Positions 35,641 through 44,941 of a stretch of DNA of 64,000 bases are shown one piece after another. Both the position numbers and the translations under genes were made by a program. Origin of the DNA: Thermoguttaceae bacterium. Its GTDB lineage: Bacteria > Planctomycetota > Planctomycetia > Pirellulales > Thermoguttaceae. The DNA is taken from positions 124,001 through 188,000 of the forward strand of contig JAFSMO010000016.1 in the NCBI GenBank assembly GCA_017447865.1. The letters run 5' to 3'. Within the stretch, counting starts at the first letter, position 1; every line of letters starts with the position of its first letter. The notes below the pieces were generated by a model that was not told the DNA's origin, searched no databases, and saw only the letters and a program-made list of their open reading frames with translations.

Positions 35641-38600
35641 TTATTGTTTTTGCCAGCGGGACCGCCGAGGCTCGGGCGTGATCTTGCGGATCAACTGCTT
35701 GACGTTTTCCTCGCCCAGAAGGCCTTTCATTCGATCCAGGATCTCATCGGTCGTGCGCAGCGAAAAGTCGCACTCCAACAGAATATTCTGCTGGTCGGTC
35801 GTGAGCACAAACTCGAGTTTCTCTTTCCCGGGCGACGAGCGCAAAATCTCCTTGATCGACTGGAGCGTCTGCGGCGTGTGAACGCCCTCGTAGATCCGCA
35901 GGCGCAGGCCGTCCGAGTAGTCCTTGCGCAGGCTTTCGATCGTCACCACTTTATCGATCAGGAAACTCACCGAGCTGACGCGGCCGGCGCTTTCCGAGGA
36001 ATCATCGTCGCCGCCGGAGTCGGAATCGCCGTCGCCAAAATCTTCCTCGTCGTCATCGTCATCGTCGTCCTCATCATCAAGCACGGGCTTGACCGGTTTG
36101 GCGGGTTTCGCCGGTTTCTGAGCGGCCTTTTGAGCGGCTTTCTTCGCGGCGGCCTGGGCGGCTTTTTCCTCTTCCTCCTGCTTTTTATTATCGATCGAGC
36201 CAACGCACAAAACCACCGCGTCGGGCGTGAGGAATGCGCCGTACTGCGCGTAACTGGACGGCCAGAGGACGCACGGGATGGTCCCCTCCTCGTCCTCCAG
36301 CTCGAAGCGGGCGTAAAGCTCGTTTTTCGTCTTGGTCGCGCGTTTATCCAGCTGGCTCACGATCCCGCCGAGCACGACCTGGGTGCGGTGCGGGAGCTGC
36401 TTCGCACTTGCCGTGTTGTGCGTGCAGTGGTACGCGAGGTCTTTGCGGAACTCCTTGAGCGGATGGCCGGACCGGTAGAACCCCAAAACCGCTTTTTCGC
36501 GGGCGAGTTTTTCCTTCTCGGGCCACTCCGGAATATTGGGGAGGTCAATATTTTCCTCTTCGGGAGCGGATTCCTCCTCGGCTCCGCCCATCATCATGTC
36601 GAAGAGGTTCATCTGGCCGGACTGTTTGTCCGCGATGGTCCCTTCCGCCGCCTGGATCGCACGATCGAGCACGGCCTCCAGCTGGGCGCGGTTTCCCTCG
36701 AAGCAGTCGAAGCAGCCGGCCTCAAGGAGCGAGAGCATCGTCGCCCGAGGAATACGCGCCGTGGCCAGACGCTCGCAGAAGTCAAAGAGGTTTTTGTACG
36801 GGCCGTTCTCTTCGCACTCTTTGCGGATCGAGCCGGCGAAAGTCTCGTTGACGCCGCTGATGGCGGTCATGGCGAAGTGGATCTTCCCGTCTTCGATGCG
36901 ATATTCCGCCCCCGAAGTGTTTACGCTCGGGAAAACGACTTCCACGCCCATGCGCGCGCAGTCCTCGATGTGCTCGACCGTTTTGTCCTTCTTTTTGAAG
37001 TTTCGCTGGTCAATGTCGCCGGTCAAAAGCGCAGCCATGAACTCCACCGGGAAGTGGCACTTCAGGTACGCCGTGATGTAGGCGATTTTCGCGTAGGCGG
37101 TCGAGTGACTTTTATTGAAGCCGTAGCCGGCGAACTGGATGATCAGGTCGAACAGATGCTCGGCGTCTTTCTGCGACAAATCGTTTTCCTTGCACCCATC
37201 GATGAACTGGCTCTGGTAGTGCGCGATCTTCTCGAATTTTTTCTTCGAAATAGCCTTAATGCATTTGTATGCGTCGGCCAGTTCGATCTTGCCGAGGCGG
37301 TTCAGGATGCGCATGACCTGCTCCTGGTAAACCATCACGCCGTGGGTTTCGGTCAGAACGTCCTCGAGCACCGGGTGAATGTACTCGGCCTTCTTGCGGC
37401 CGTGCTTCACGTCGATGTACTGATCGACCATCCCGCCGCCGAGCGGCCCGGGGCGGTAAAGCGCCAGCATGGCGATAATATCGCGGAAATTATCGGGTTC
37501 GAGACGCTGCAGAAGGTTTCGTATCCCTTCGCCTTCCAGCTGGAAAACGCCCTTCGTTTCGCCGCGGCAGAGCAGATCGTACGTCGGCTGGTCGTCGTGC
37601 GGGAACCGGTACGGGTCGATGTCTTTTCCGGTCGTCTGTTTGATGAAGCTCATCGTGCGGGAAAGGATCGAAAGGTTTCGCAGGCCGAGGAAGTCCATTT
37701 TCAGCAGGCCAGAGGCTTCGACTTCGGCGCCTTCCCACTGCGTCACCATGCCGGTTTTGTTCTTGATCGTGTGCATCGGGACGAAATCCACGACCGGTTT
37801 CGGCGTGATCAGCACGCCGCATGCGTGCGTCCCGGGCTGACGGGCGAGGCCCTCGCACCCTTTCGCCAGGTCGATGACTTCCTGAACTTCCGGGTTCGTG
37901 TCGTAAATTTCCTGAAACTCCGGATTCGCCTTCATCGCTTTGTCGATCGTGATTTTCGGCGTTTTGGGGACTTTCGCGGTGATTTCCTCAACGGCGGCGA
38001 CGGGGAAACCCAGGACGCGCCCCACGTCCTTGATCGCGGCTTTGGCGGCCATGGTGCCGAAGGTCCCGATCTGGGCGACGTGGTCGGCGCCGTACGTGTC
38101 GCGCACGTACTGGAGGACCTCTTCACGCCGCGCCTGCTCGAAGTCGATGTCGATATCGGGCGCCTCCTTACGGTTCACGTCGAGGAATCGCTCGAACAGA
38201 AGGTCGTACTCGAGCGGGCAAACGCGGCTCAGGCCCAACCCGAAGCAGACGAGCGAGCCGACGCCGGAACCACGAGCGGTGCAGGAAATCCCCTTTTCAC
38301 GGGCCGCGCGGACGAAATCCCATACGACGAGGAAGTAGTTCGGGAAACCCTGACGTTTGATGACGCTCAGCTCCGTTTCCAGCCGGGCGTAAACTTCCGG
38401 GGTGAAGTCCCCGCCGATCTTCCCATCGACCCACCGCTTCGGCATGTCGGCGTACCGGTCACGCAGGCCTTCCAGCGCGATTTCACGCAAATATTCCACC
38501 TCGTCTTTTCCGTCCGGCGGCGTGAAGACCGGGAAGAAACGCTTCCCCAGTTCCAGCTCGACGTTGCAGCGGTCGGCAATTTCCTGGGAGCGCGCGACGG

Positions 38601-39432
38601 CTTCTTCCTGGCCGGGAAACGCGGCGTACATTTCGTCCTGGGTCCGGAAGAAGAACTGGTCCGACCCCATTTTCATGCGGTTTTCGTCGGCGCGTTTCTT
38701 CCCGGTATTAATGCAGAGCAAAATGTCCTGGATCGGCGCGTCGGTTTTTTCGACGTAGTGCACGTCACTGGTCGCAACGAGCGGGATCCCGGTCTTTTCG
38801 GACATTTCGATCATGAACCGGGCGGCGCGGGCCTGCAGGTCGATCCCGTTGTTCTGGATCTCGAAGTAAAAACGGTCGCCGAACTCGTTTTTGAACCACT
38901 CAGCGGCTTCGTAGGCGGCCTTCCAGTTCGGCTCGTTCGCGTTGACCAGGTGCTGATTGATCTCGCCGCCAAGGCAGCCGGACAGAATGATCAGCCCCTC
39001 GCCGTACTGGTGCAGAAGGTCGCGGTCGATTCGGGGTTTGCGGTACATTCCCTCCGTGTAGGCCTGCGTCGCCATTTTCAGAAGATTTTTGAATCCTGCG
39101 TGGGTCTGGGCGAGAACAGTCAGGTGGTAGGCGGAATTGGCCCGGGCCGGGTACGTGCGATTGAACCGGCTGTCCGGCGCGAGGTACGCCTCGTAGCCGA
39201 GGATCGGCTTGATCCCGGCGTCTTTGGCGCGCTGGTAGAATTTCAGGATCCCGAACATGTTCCCGTGGTCGGTGAGCGCCAACGCGTTCATTTTGCACTC
39301 GACCGCCTTCGCAACGAGGCGTTTCAAAGAGCCGGCGCCGTCGAGCAGACTGTACTCGCTGTGGCAGTGCAGATGAACAAACGGACGCGGGTTGGATTCC
39401 TGAGCGGTAGAAGTTTCTGCCGGATTTTCCAT
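35641..39432 (-). CDS. dnaE: DNA polymerase III alpha subunit
   Basis: The protein has 1263 residues. It has the DnaE order: PHP domain at the N-terminus (HLHCHSEYSLLDGAGSLKRL), palm with EAPDIDIDFEQARREEVLQY carrying the catalytic Asp residues, then the fingers, helix-hairpin-helix and OB-fold domains. It is the replicative polymerase. Unusual is a low-complexity insertion near residues 1115-1190, Lys/Ala/Pro-rich and then a run of Asp/Glu (DDEDDDDDDDEEDFGDGDSD), between the OB fold and the C-terminal segment that ends in a tau/clamp-interaction type domain. It lies downstream of the Fe-S operon, 52 bases from the ferredoxin gene. Confidence 0.95.
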   Translation of the reverse strand: MENPAETSTAQESNPRPFVHLHCHSEYSLLDGAGSLKRLVAKAVECKMNALALTDHGNMFGILKFYQRAKDAGIKPILGYEAYLAPDSRFNRTYPARANSAYHLTVLAQTHAGFKNLLKMATQAYTEGMYRKPRIDRDLLHQYGEGLIILSGCLGGEINQHLVNANEPNWKAAYEAAEWFKNEFGDRFYFEIQNNGIDLQARAARFMIEMSEKTGIPLVATSDVHYVEKTDAPIQDILLCINTGKKRADENRMKMGSDQFFFRTQDEMYAAFPGQEEAVARSQEIADRCNVELELGKRFFPVFTPPDGKDEVEYLREIALEGLRDRYADMPKRWVDGKIGGDFTPEVYARLETELSVIKRQGFPNYFLVVWDFVRAAREKGISCTARGSGVGSLVCFGLGLSRVCPLEYDLLFERFLDVNRKEAPDIDIDFEQARREEVLQYVRDTYGADHVAQIGTFGTMAAKAAIKDVGRVLGFPVAAVEEITAKVPKTPKITIDKAMKANPEFQEIYDTNPEVQEVIDLAKGCEGLARQPGTHACGVLITPKPVVDFVPMHTIKNKTGMVTQWEGAEVEASGLLKMDFLGLRNLSILSRTMSFIKQTTGKDIDPYRFPHDDQPTYDLLCRGETKGVFQLEGEGIRNLLQRLEPDNFRDIIAMLALYRPGPLGGGMVDQYIDVKHGRKKAEYIHPVLEDVLTETHGVMVYQEQVMRILNRLGKIELADAYKCIKAISKKKFEKIAHYQSQFIDGCKENDLSQKDAEHLFDLIIQFAGYGFNKSHSTAYAKIAYITAYLKCHFPVEFMAALLTGDIDQRNFKKKDKTVEHIEDCARMGVEVVFPSVNTSGAEYRIEDGKIHFAMTAISGVNETFAGSIRKECEENGPYKNLFDFCERLATARIPRATMLSLLEAGCFDCFEGNRAQLEAVLDRAIQAAEGTIADKQSGQMNLFDMMMGGAEEESAPEEENIDLPNIPEWPEKEKLAREKAVLGFYRSGHPLKEFRKDLAYHCTHNTASAKQLPHRTQVVLGGIVSQLDKRATKTKNELYARFELEDEEGTIPCVLWPSSYAQYGAFLTPDAVVLCVGSIDNKKQEEEEKAAQAAAKKAAQKAAQKPAKPAKPVKPVLDDEDDDDDDDEEDFGDGDSDSGGDDDSSESAGRVSSVSFLIDKVVTIESLRKDYSDGLRLRIYEGVHTPQTLQSIKEILRSSPGKEKLEFVLTTDQQNILLECDFSLRTTDEILDRMKGLLGEENVKQLIRKITPEPRRSRWQKQ

Positions 39433-39437
39433 TTTCT

Positions 39438-39472
39438 AATTCCTCAAAATTCCTCTTAATTCCTCTTGATCC
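39438..39472. repeat. Three tandem 10-bp AATTCCTC units
   Basis: AATTCCTCAA, AATTCCTCTT and AATTCCTCTT lie in tandem between the ferredoxin and dnaE genes. The same unit opens the array between hisI and hisG. Confidence 0.75.
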
Positions 39473-39484
39473 TTCATTTGCCAA

Positions 39485-40174
39485 TTACCCGACGCGGTGC
39501 CGTTCCACGCCCTCAACGTAGATCGCGCTCACGGGGCGGGACGGGCACAAATTCTCGCAGGCCCCGCAGCCGAGGCACCGGTCCTCATCGACCGCCGGGA
39601 TTTTGACTTTGGGATTTTCTTTCTTTGGAACCATCTGGATCGCCTGGGCCGGGCAGTGGCGCGCGCAGTTTCCGCAGGGCACGCCGTCCGTATTCACGAC
39701 GCAGAGACTGGCCCGCCAGCGTGCGATCCCCACGTGCGTGGCGGCCTTCCGGGCCACGTCCAGAATCCGGATCGCCCCGGTCGGGCAGACCGACGAGCAG
39801 CGGACACACTCGGGCCGGCAGTAGCCGCGTTCAAACCCCATTTCCGGCATCATGAGCATTCCCGGGCGTTCGGACGGACGCAAAACCCCGTTCGGGCACG
39901 CCGAGATGCAAAGCTGGCACGTGGTGCAGTGCCGTTTCAGGTGCTTTAACCCCTCGGACCCCGGAGGCGTGACGGGCGTCACACGGTCCAGATCGCGTTT
40001 GGGCTGGATCGCTGCCACGCCGCCGTCGGCCGCCGATTCTTTCTCGATCCCCTGCGCCACCACGGAGTTCGCGACGGAATTCACGGTTCCAAGCGCCGCC
40101 AAAGTCAAAAAAGCCCGGCGCGTTTTCGGGGCCGATTCTGCCCCAGCGGGGGAGTTTTCACGTTTTTCAATCAT
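39485..40174 (-). CDS. NapG-like exported polyferredoxin
   Basis: The protein has 229 residues. The N-terminus has a Tat-type motif (KTRRAFLTLAALG) and about four [4Fe-4S] motifs: CTTCQLCISACP, CRPECVRCSSVCP, CGNCARHCP and CLGCGACENLCP. This matches NapG-type periplasmic ferredoxins. It probably takes electrons from the NapH-like membrane protein and passes them to a periplasmic reductase, for which the upstream aldo/keto reductase is a candidate. The start at 40174 overlaps the stop of the NapH-like gene (ATGA); an in-frame start 105 bases upstream is rejected. Confidence 0.88.
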   Translation of the reverse strand: MIEKRENSPAGAESAPKTRRAFLTLAALGTVNSVANSVVAQGIEKESAADGGVAAIQPKRDLDRVTPVTPPGSEGLKHLKRHCTTCQLCISACPNGVLRPSERPGMLMMPEMGFERGYCRPECVRCSSVCPTGAIRILDVARKAATHVGIARWRASLCVVNTDGVPCGNCARHCPAQAIQMVPKKENPKVKIPAVDEDRCLGCGACENLCPSRPVSAIYVEGVERHRVG

Positions 40175-41040
40175 TTCTCGGCCTCCTTGCTGGTTTCGGT
40201 TGGAACTTCCTGCGCCGTTTTGCTGTACAGGCCGATCGAAATCGCCTTCTGGCGGCAGGCCTCCACGCAGTCGTAGCACGCGACGCAGCGGCTCAGGTCG
40301 ATTTGATGGAGCGCCGGGTTAATGCACTCGGCCTTGCACTTCCTCGAGCAGATCCCGCACCCGTTGCACTTTTCCAGATCGAAAACCGGCTTGAAAAATG
40401 CGAAGCGGCTCACGAGTCCCAGCAGCGTGCCGATCGGGCAGACCGCGTTGCACCAGAGCCGGCCGTGATTGGCGGCGGAAAACGCCAGAATCATCAGCGT
40501 CAGCGACGCGACGAGCAGCGTAACCGTCCCTTTCACCCAGACGTCCACCCGGTAAAACGCGTAACTTCCCACTCGCTCGGCGAGGTACGCGAGGCAATTA
40601 TTCCCCCAGGCGTAAATCGGGTTCAGGAGCGTGCCGACGATTCGCCCAAATGTCGAGTACGGCGCGATCAACGCGGCGATCTGTCCAAATCCCGCCGCGA
40701 GCAGCACGATGAAAAGCACGAGAAAACTAAACCGCATCACCGTGTGCGCCTTCTGGAACCGGAAGCACGGTTTTTTCTGCCCCCGCCCCGCGAACCAGGA
40801 GATGAGGTCCTGCAAAATCCCGAGCGGGCAAATGACCGAGCAGTAAATTCTCCCGAAAAGGAGGGTCAAAAGGACCAGTGCCGCGACCACCCCGGCATTC
40901 ACCGCCAGCAGAGCCGGAAGAAACTGGATTTTCGCCATCCATCCGAGCCAAAGGTGGATCGTCCCGGTGAAATCCAGGAAAAGAAGCGTCAGCACGATGA
41001 ACGTGAACGCGGCGAGCAAAATTCGAATTTTTCTCAGCAT
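40171..41040 (-). CDS. NapH-like membrane 4Fe-4S protein
   Basis: The protein has 289 residues, as in NapH. About five membrane segments are present. Two CxxxCP pairs (CSVICPLGIL; CNAVCPIGTL) sit at membrane ends. A C-terminal two-cluster ferredoxin domain (CNGCGICSRKC; CVACYDCVEAC) follows. NapH-type proteins oxidise quinol and pass electrons outward. Its start overlaps the aldo/keto reductase stop by one base and its stop overlaps the NapG-like start, so all three are translationally coupled. Confidence 0.9.
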   Translation of the reverse strand: MLRKIRILLAAFTFIVLTLLFLDFTGTIHLWLGWMAKIQFLPALLAVNAGVVAALVLLTLLFGRIYCSVICPLGILQDLISWFAGRGQKKPCFRFQKAHTVMRFSFLVLFIVLLAAGFGQIAALIAPYSTFGRIVGTLLNPIYAWGNNCLAYLAERVGSYAFYRVDVWVKGTVTLLVASLTLMILAFSAANHGRLWCNAVCPIGTLLGLVSRFAFFKPVFDLEKCNGCGICSRKCKAECINPALHQIDLSRCVACYDCVEACRQKAISIGLYSKTAQEVPTETSKEAEK

Positions 41041-42452
41041 CAGATCCCCGCCTTTCCGCGCTCAAGCCTCAAATTTTCGGCAAACTGGTCGATCCGCTGC
41101 ATTTCGGCCGGAATGGCGATCGACTGCGGGCACTTGGGCCGGCAAAGCTCGCACCCGACGCAGTGATTCGCCTGCCGCAGGGCCGGAACGCTCCGGTCGA
41201 AACCGATGAGGTATTCCCGCCGGGCTTTTTTGTAGTTCGCGCTTTCCGGATTCTCGGGGAAATTCGCTTCGTTCAGGCATTTGTTGAAGTGCGTGAAGAT
41301 CCCCGGAATATCCAGTCCGTACGGGCACGGCATGCAGTACTCGCACCCGGTACAGTTCACCGTGTTGAACTGCTCCATCGTTTTGGCGGCTTCCGCGAGC
41401 ATTTCCAGCTCCGCGTCATTGAGCGGCTCAAACGGGCAGAACGTCCTCAAATTATCCTGCAGGTGCTCCATGTACGTCATGCCGCTGAGGATGGTCAAAA
41501 CGTTTGGCAAAGACCCGGCAAAACGGAACGCCCACGATGCGTAACTCGCCTCGGGGCGCATCTGCTTCATCAGCTCTTTCGCCTTGAAGTTCGGACTGGC
41601 CAGACGCCCGCCGAGGAGCGGCTCCATGATGATCGCCGGGATCTTCAGGTCCGCCAGTTTGTCGTACAGGTAGCGCGTCGTTACGTCGGCCCGCGCCTGA
41701 ATTCGCTCCCACTCGGCATAATTGAGCTGGATCTGAACGAAATCCCAGTCGATCCCGCACTCGGGCGACATCATGAAGTCGAAAAAGGCCTTTTCGCCGT
41801 GGAACGACCAGCCGAGCTGACGGATTCGGCCTGCTTCACGTTCCTTGAGGAGGAAATCCTTGATCCCATTATCGAGGTAGCGCTCTTTGTAAACGTCGAA
41901 TTTCCCGATGGAGTGGAAGAGGTAGTAGTCGAAATAGTCGGTCTGGAGTTTTTCGAGCGACTCCCGGTAAACCAGAAGCGACTCCTCGCGGCTGCGCATC
42001 GCCTGGTTGGACATTTTGGTCGCGAGGAAGTACGACTTGCGGTCGTGACGGGCGAGCGCGTTTCCGACGAATTCCTCCGAGAAACCCCGGCAGTAGCGCC
42101 GCGAAGTGTCGAAGTAGTTCACGCCGTGCGCGATCGCGTAGTCGAACAGGTCGTTCACCGCCTCCTGATCGATGGCGTATTCCGCCTCCCGCGACCCGAA
42201 TTTGGATTTGAGTGGAAGGCGCATGCAGCCGAAACCGAGGAGCGAGACGCGATCGCCATTTTTCGGATTGACGCGGTACTCCATTTTGTCGGTCGGGATC
42301 TCGCCGGAATTGACGCCGATGTCGGTCTCCGGGCCTTTTTTCGCGGGTTTGCAGCCGGTCAGGGTCAGCGACGCCGCGGCGGCCGTTCCGCCCAGGCCCC
42401 GCAGAAAGCGCCGGCGGGAAGTCGTGCGGTTTTGATTTTCTTTTTCGTTCAT
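41040..42452 (-). CDS. Tat-exported aldo/keto reductase with two C-terminal Fe-S motifs
   Basis: The protein has 470 residues from MNEKENQ. The signal TSRRRFLRGLGG has a twin arginine, and LTLTGC is a lipobox, so it is probably a Tat lipoprotein outside the cytoplasmic membrane. The AKR barrel shows the tetrad region NYFDTSRRYCRGFSEEFVG, FLATKMS and YLFHSIGKFDV. The C-terminal segment has CTGCEYCMPCPYGLDIP and CVGCELCRPKCPQS, two ferredoxin-type sites. Family members reduce carbonyls with NADPH in the cytosol; an exported form cannot rely on NADPH, and the coupled NapH/NapG genes suggest electrons come from quinol. That is inference; the substrate is unknown. Confidence 0.85.
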   Translation of the reverse strand: MNEKENQNRTTSRRRFLRGLGGTAAAASLTLTGCKPAKKGPETDIGVNSGEIPTDKMEYRVNPKNGDRVSLLGFGCMRLPLKSKFGSREAEYAIDQEAVNDLFDYAIAHGVNYFDTSRRYCRGFSEEFVGNALARHDRKSYFLATKMSNQAMRSREESLLVYRESLEKLQTDYFDYYLFHSIGKFDVYKERYLDNGIKDFLLKEREAGRIRQLGWSFHGEKAFFDFMMSPECGIDWDFVQIQLNYAEWERIQARADVTTRYLYDKLADLKIPAIIMEPLLGGRLASPNFKAKELMKQMRPEASYASWAFRFAGSLPNVLTILSGMTYMEHLQDNLRTFCPFEPLNDAELEMLAEAAKTMEQFNTVNCTGCEYCMPCPYGLDIPGIFTHFNKCLNEANFPENPESANYKKARREYLIGFDRSVPALRQANHCVGCELCRPKCPQSIAIPAEMQRIDQFAENLRLERGKAGI

Positions 42453-42596
42453 TTGCTTTAACGGATTCCTCTTTTGCAAAAAGGTTGATTCGTTTTTCTC
42501 CCGATTCTTTTGCCGTTCTTCAATGCAGTCCTTTAGTATAGCAGATTTTCCCGCCGCCGCCACCCCCCCCCAGCGGAAAAAAGCCCTTTTTTGGTC

Positions 42597-42625
42597 TTGC
42601 GTTTTTTTAAAAAATTCATTAAAAT
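42597..42625 (+). promoter_or_regulatory. Promoter of the lipoprotein genes at 42672 and 43356
   Basis: TTGCGT at 42597-42602, 17 bases, TAAAAT at 42620-42625. Confidence 0.65.
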
Positions 42626-42671
42626 CAGTGAGTTAACGTTTCAATATTTTCCCTGTTCATCGGTCCAGAAA

Positions 42672-43313
42672 ATGAAATCACTTTTAAAACTCACATTTTT
42701 AGCTTTTTTGGCCGCCTCGCTGGCCTTGATCCCCGCCTGCAAAACCCAGACCGGCACGCTTATGCGTCCTGGCACAAAACAGCTTTCCGGAAGCCACAAA
42801 GCCGGGCAGGAAGTTTACAAACCGCTCGTTGAAGAGTCCGTTGGACGTCTGCTGGCCGCCGACGCGCAAAACCCGGGCATGGGGCCGTTTCCAAAGAGGA
42901 TCTGCTTCGTCGGCGTGGAAAACTTCACGGCCGAGGAGCTGGCGGACTACAAAGAGCAGCTCTACGAAATGATCGACACTTCGATCAGCGCGAGCGGCCA
43001 GTACACGTCGATCAGCCGCCGCTACGTCGAGCCGGCCCTGCGCGCCGAGCGTTTCCGGATGGACGATCTTTTCATCCCGGAAAACCAGCGCAAACTTCAG
43101 ACCGCGCTCGAAAAAGACGGCCAGCCTTTCGAGTACCTGCTCTTCGCCAAGCTGACGAGCGGAACCACGACCGATAATCGGGACTCCCAGCGCGATTACA
43201 GGCTTTCGCTGGAACTCATTAACATTAATGACGGCTCATCGGTGAAGGAAGGCTGTGATCTGAGCAAGATGTACAACCGATCCCTGGCCGCGAAGATCCG
43301 AAACCACGAATAA
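42672..43313 (+). CDS. LpoB-like lipoprotein
   Basis: The protein has 213 residues. A lipoprotein signal ends at the lipobox LIPAC (Cys23). The mature part (KRICFVGVENFTAEELADYKEQLYEMIDTSI; EYLLFAKLTSG) resembles the LpoB/PBP-activator family, outer-membrane lipoproteins that stimulate peptidoglycan synthases in proteobacteria. Planctomycetes do have peptidoglycan in at least some lineages, but the partner here is unknown. The resemblance is moderate. The start at 42672 puts the signal first. It is followed 42 bases later by another lipoprotein gene, with a short repeat between. Confidence 0.7.
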   Translation: MKSLLKLTFLAFLAASLALIPACKTQTGTLMRPGTKQLSGSHKAGQEVYKPLVEESVGRLLAADAQNPGMGPFPKRICFVGVENFTAEELADYKEQLYEMIDTSISASGQYTSISRRYVEPALRAERFRMDDLFIPENQRKLQTALEKDGQPFEYLLFAKLTSGTTTDNRDSQRDYRLSLELININDGSSVKEGCDLSKMYNRSLAAKIRNHE

Positions 43314-43354
43314 ACCTGAATTCATAATTCATCATTCATAATTCATCATTAATT
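43314..43354. repeat. TTCATAATTCATCA short tandem repeat
   Basis: Two and a half copies of a TTCATAATTCATCA unit fill the spacer between the two lipoprotein genes. Confidence 0.75.
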
Positions 43355-43355
43355 T

Positions 43356-44912
43356 ATGCGTTTTCCCGTTTTTTTCCCGTTTGCTCTGCTCGTCCTTGCG
43401 TCTTTTTTGACCGGGTGCCACTCCTACATCGTGAGGGTGAACCAGGCGCGTGAGGCGTTTTACTGCAACAATCTGGACTCGGCGGCCGAGATGATCGTAA
43501 AGGAACGGGAAAAATCTTCCAACCGCAAAAATGCCGACGTGATGAAACTGGAAGAGGCGATGATGCGTCTGTGCCAGGGGGAATTCCGCCAGAGCGAAAC
43601 GCTCCTGCGTGAGGTCCGCGACTCGTTCGACGATCTGGAGGGCCGGAAAGCCAAATCAGCCGCGGAAAACGCCGCCTCGATGCTCACGGACGACTGCTCG
43701 ATCTCGTACAAAGGCGAGGATTACGAAAAAGTCCTGATCCGCGTCATGCTCGCCCTGAACAGTCTGATGCTCGACGGAAGCGACGTGCGCGCCTACGCCA
43801 ACCAGATCAACATGAAGCAGGAGGAAATCATCTCCCGAAGCGAGGAAGACCCCAAAACTCACGAAAAAGTCAAAAAGTCCTACAAAATGCTCGCCATCGG
43901 GCCGTACCTCTGCGGAATCCTCGACGATGGGAACGTTTCCGGCCAGCAGGACCAGATCCGCGAGTTCACGAAAGTCACCCAGTGGAGCCCCGGCTTCAAC
44001 GGTGGACGCCAGCAGCTCGCCCGCGCCCAGCAGGGAATTTCGACGCAAAAGGGGAACGGGGCGGTTTACGTTTTCGCCATGGTGGGACACGGCCCGTACA
44101 AAGTCGAGAAAAACGCCGAAGTCACGCAGGCCGCCCTCATGGTCACGGACATGATCGTCTCCGCGACTTCCAAACATTCCGTTCCGCCGACCATTGCGCC
44201 GGTTCCCATCCCCGAAATCAACCTCGCGCCGTGCCGCTACCGGGCCGCGAAGATCACGGTGGACAATTCGGGCGAGTCCGTTTTGACCGAGAAAATCACC
44301 GACGTGAACACGATGGCGCTCGAGCAGTTCGAGGTCAACAAACCGTGGATCATCGCCCGCGCCGCCGCCCGACGAATCATAAAGAAAGCCGGGATCTACG
44401 GGATCAAAGAGGCGGCTGGAACCCAATCAGCCGGCGCGGAAGTTCTGCTCGATCTGGCGGGAGTCCTCTGGGAAGCGTCCGAAGAAGCCGACACGCGGTG
44501 CTGGAACCTTCTCCCGGGGTCGATCCAGGTCGCCCGGCTTGAGCTCCCCGCGGGGGAACACGATTTGAATCTTGCCGCGACTTCGGAAGCGTTTGCAGGA
44601 AGCGACTGGCAGGTGGAAAACGCTCAACCTTACGGCTCGGCGATTCAGGTCTCGTTTGAAGTCGGCCCCGGCCCGGTTCCTCCGCCCGGCCCTCCGCATC
44701 ACCATGGCCCTCATCACGGCCCTCACCACGGTCCCGGGCCTGGTCCCGATCCCCACGTACACCGCGTCTGGAAGAAGGTCCTTCAGGAACCGGGCCTGAA
44801 TCCCTCGTCGTGCCGCGTGCACGTAAACGTGGAAGACGGCCGGAATACTTACGTGCTGGTTTACTTCGGCGATTACGGCCTGATCGGCTCCCCGCACGTG
44901 AACACGCCCTGA
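43356..44912 (+). CDS. Large lipoprotein of COG3014-like type
   Basis: The protein has 518 residues. The lipobox LTGC gives Cys21. The N-terminal half is helical (TPR-like; NNLDSAAEMIVKEREKSS). The middle (YKMLAIGPYLCG; GNGAVYVFAMVGHGPYKVEK) resembles the uncharacterised COG3014 lipoproteins, which often accompany LpoB-like proteins. Near residue 450 is a His/Gly/Pro repeat (HHGPHHGPHHGPGPGPDPH) that could bind metal or act as a hinge. Function unknown; likely an envelope complex with the LpoB-like lipoprotein upstream. Confidence 0.65.
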   Translation: MRFPVFFPFALLVLASFLTGCHSYIVRVNQAREAFYCNNLDSAAEMIVKEREKSSNRKNADVMKLEEAMMRLCQGEFRQSETLLREVRDSFDDLEGRKAKSAAENAASMLTDDCSISYKGEDYEKVLIRVMLALNSLMLDGSDVRAYANQINMKQEEIISRSEEDPKTHEKVKKSYKMLAIGPYLCGILDDGNVSGQQDQIREFTKVTQWSPGFNGGRQQLARAQQGISTQKGNGAVYVFAMVGHGPYKVEKNAEVTQAALMVTDMIVSATSKHSVPPTIAPVPIPEINLAPCRYRAAKITVDNSGESVLTEKITDVNTMALEQFEVNKPWIIARAAARRIIKKAGIYGIKEAAGTQSAGAEVLLDLAGVLWEASEEADTRCWNLLPGSIQVARLELPAGEHDLNLAATSEAFAGSDWQVENAQPYGSAIQVSFEVGPGPVPPPGPPHHHGPHHGPHHGPGPGPDPHVHRVWKKVLQEPGLNPSSCRVHVNVEDGRNTYVLVYFGDYGLIGSPHVNTP

Positions 44913-44941
44913 AAAATTTCCCAAGCCAAACAGGAGGTTTT

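Noticed and set aside
35644..39459. A 1271-codon open frame opposite dnaE on the plus strand
   Set aside because: It is an antisense shadow created by GC-rich codon use; its translation is Arg/Val/Leu-rich with no family resemblance and dnaE is certain.
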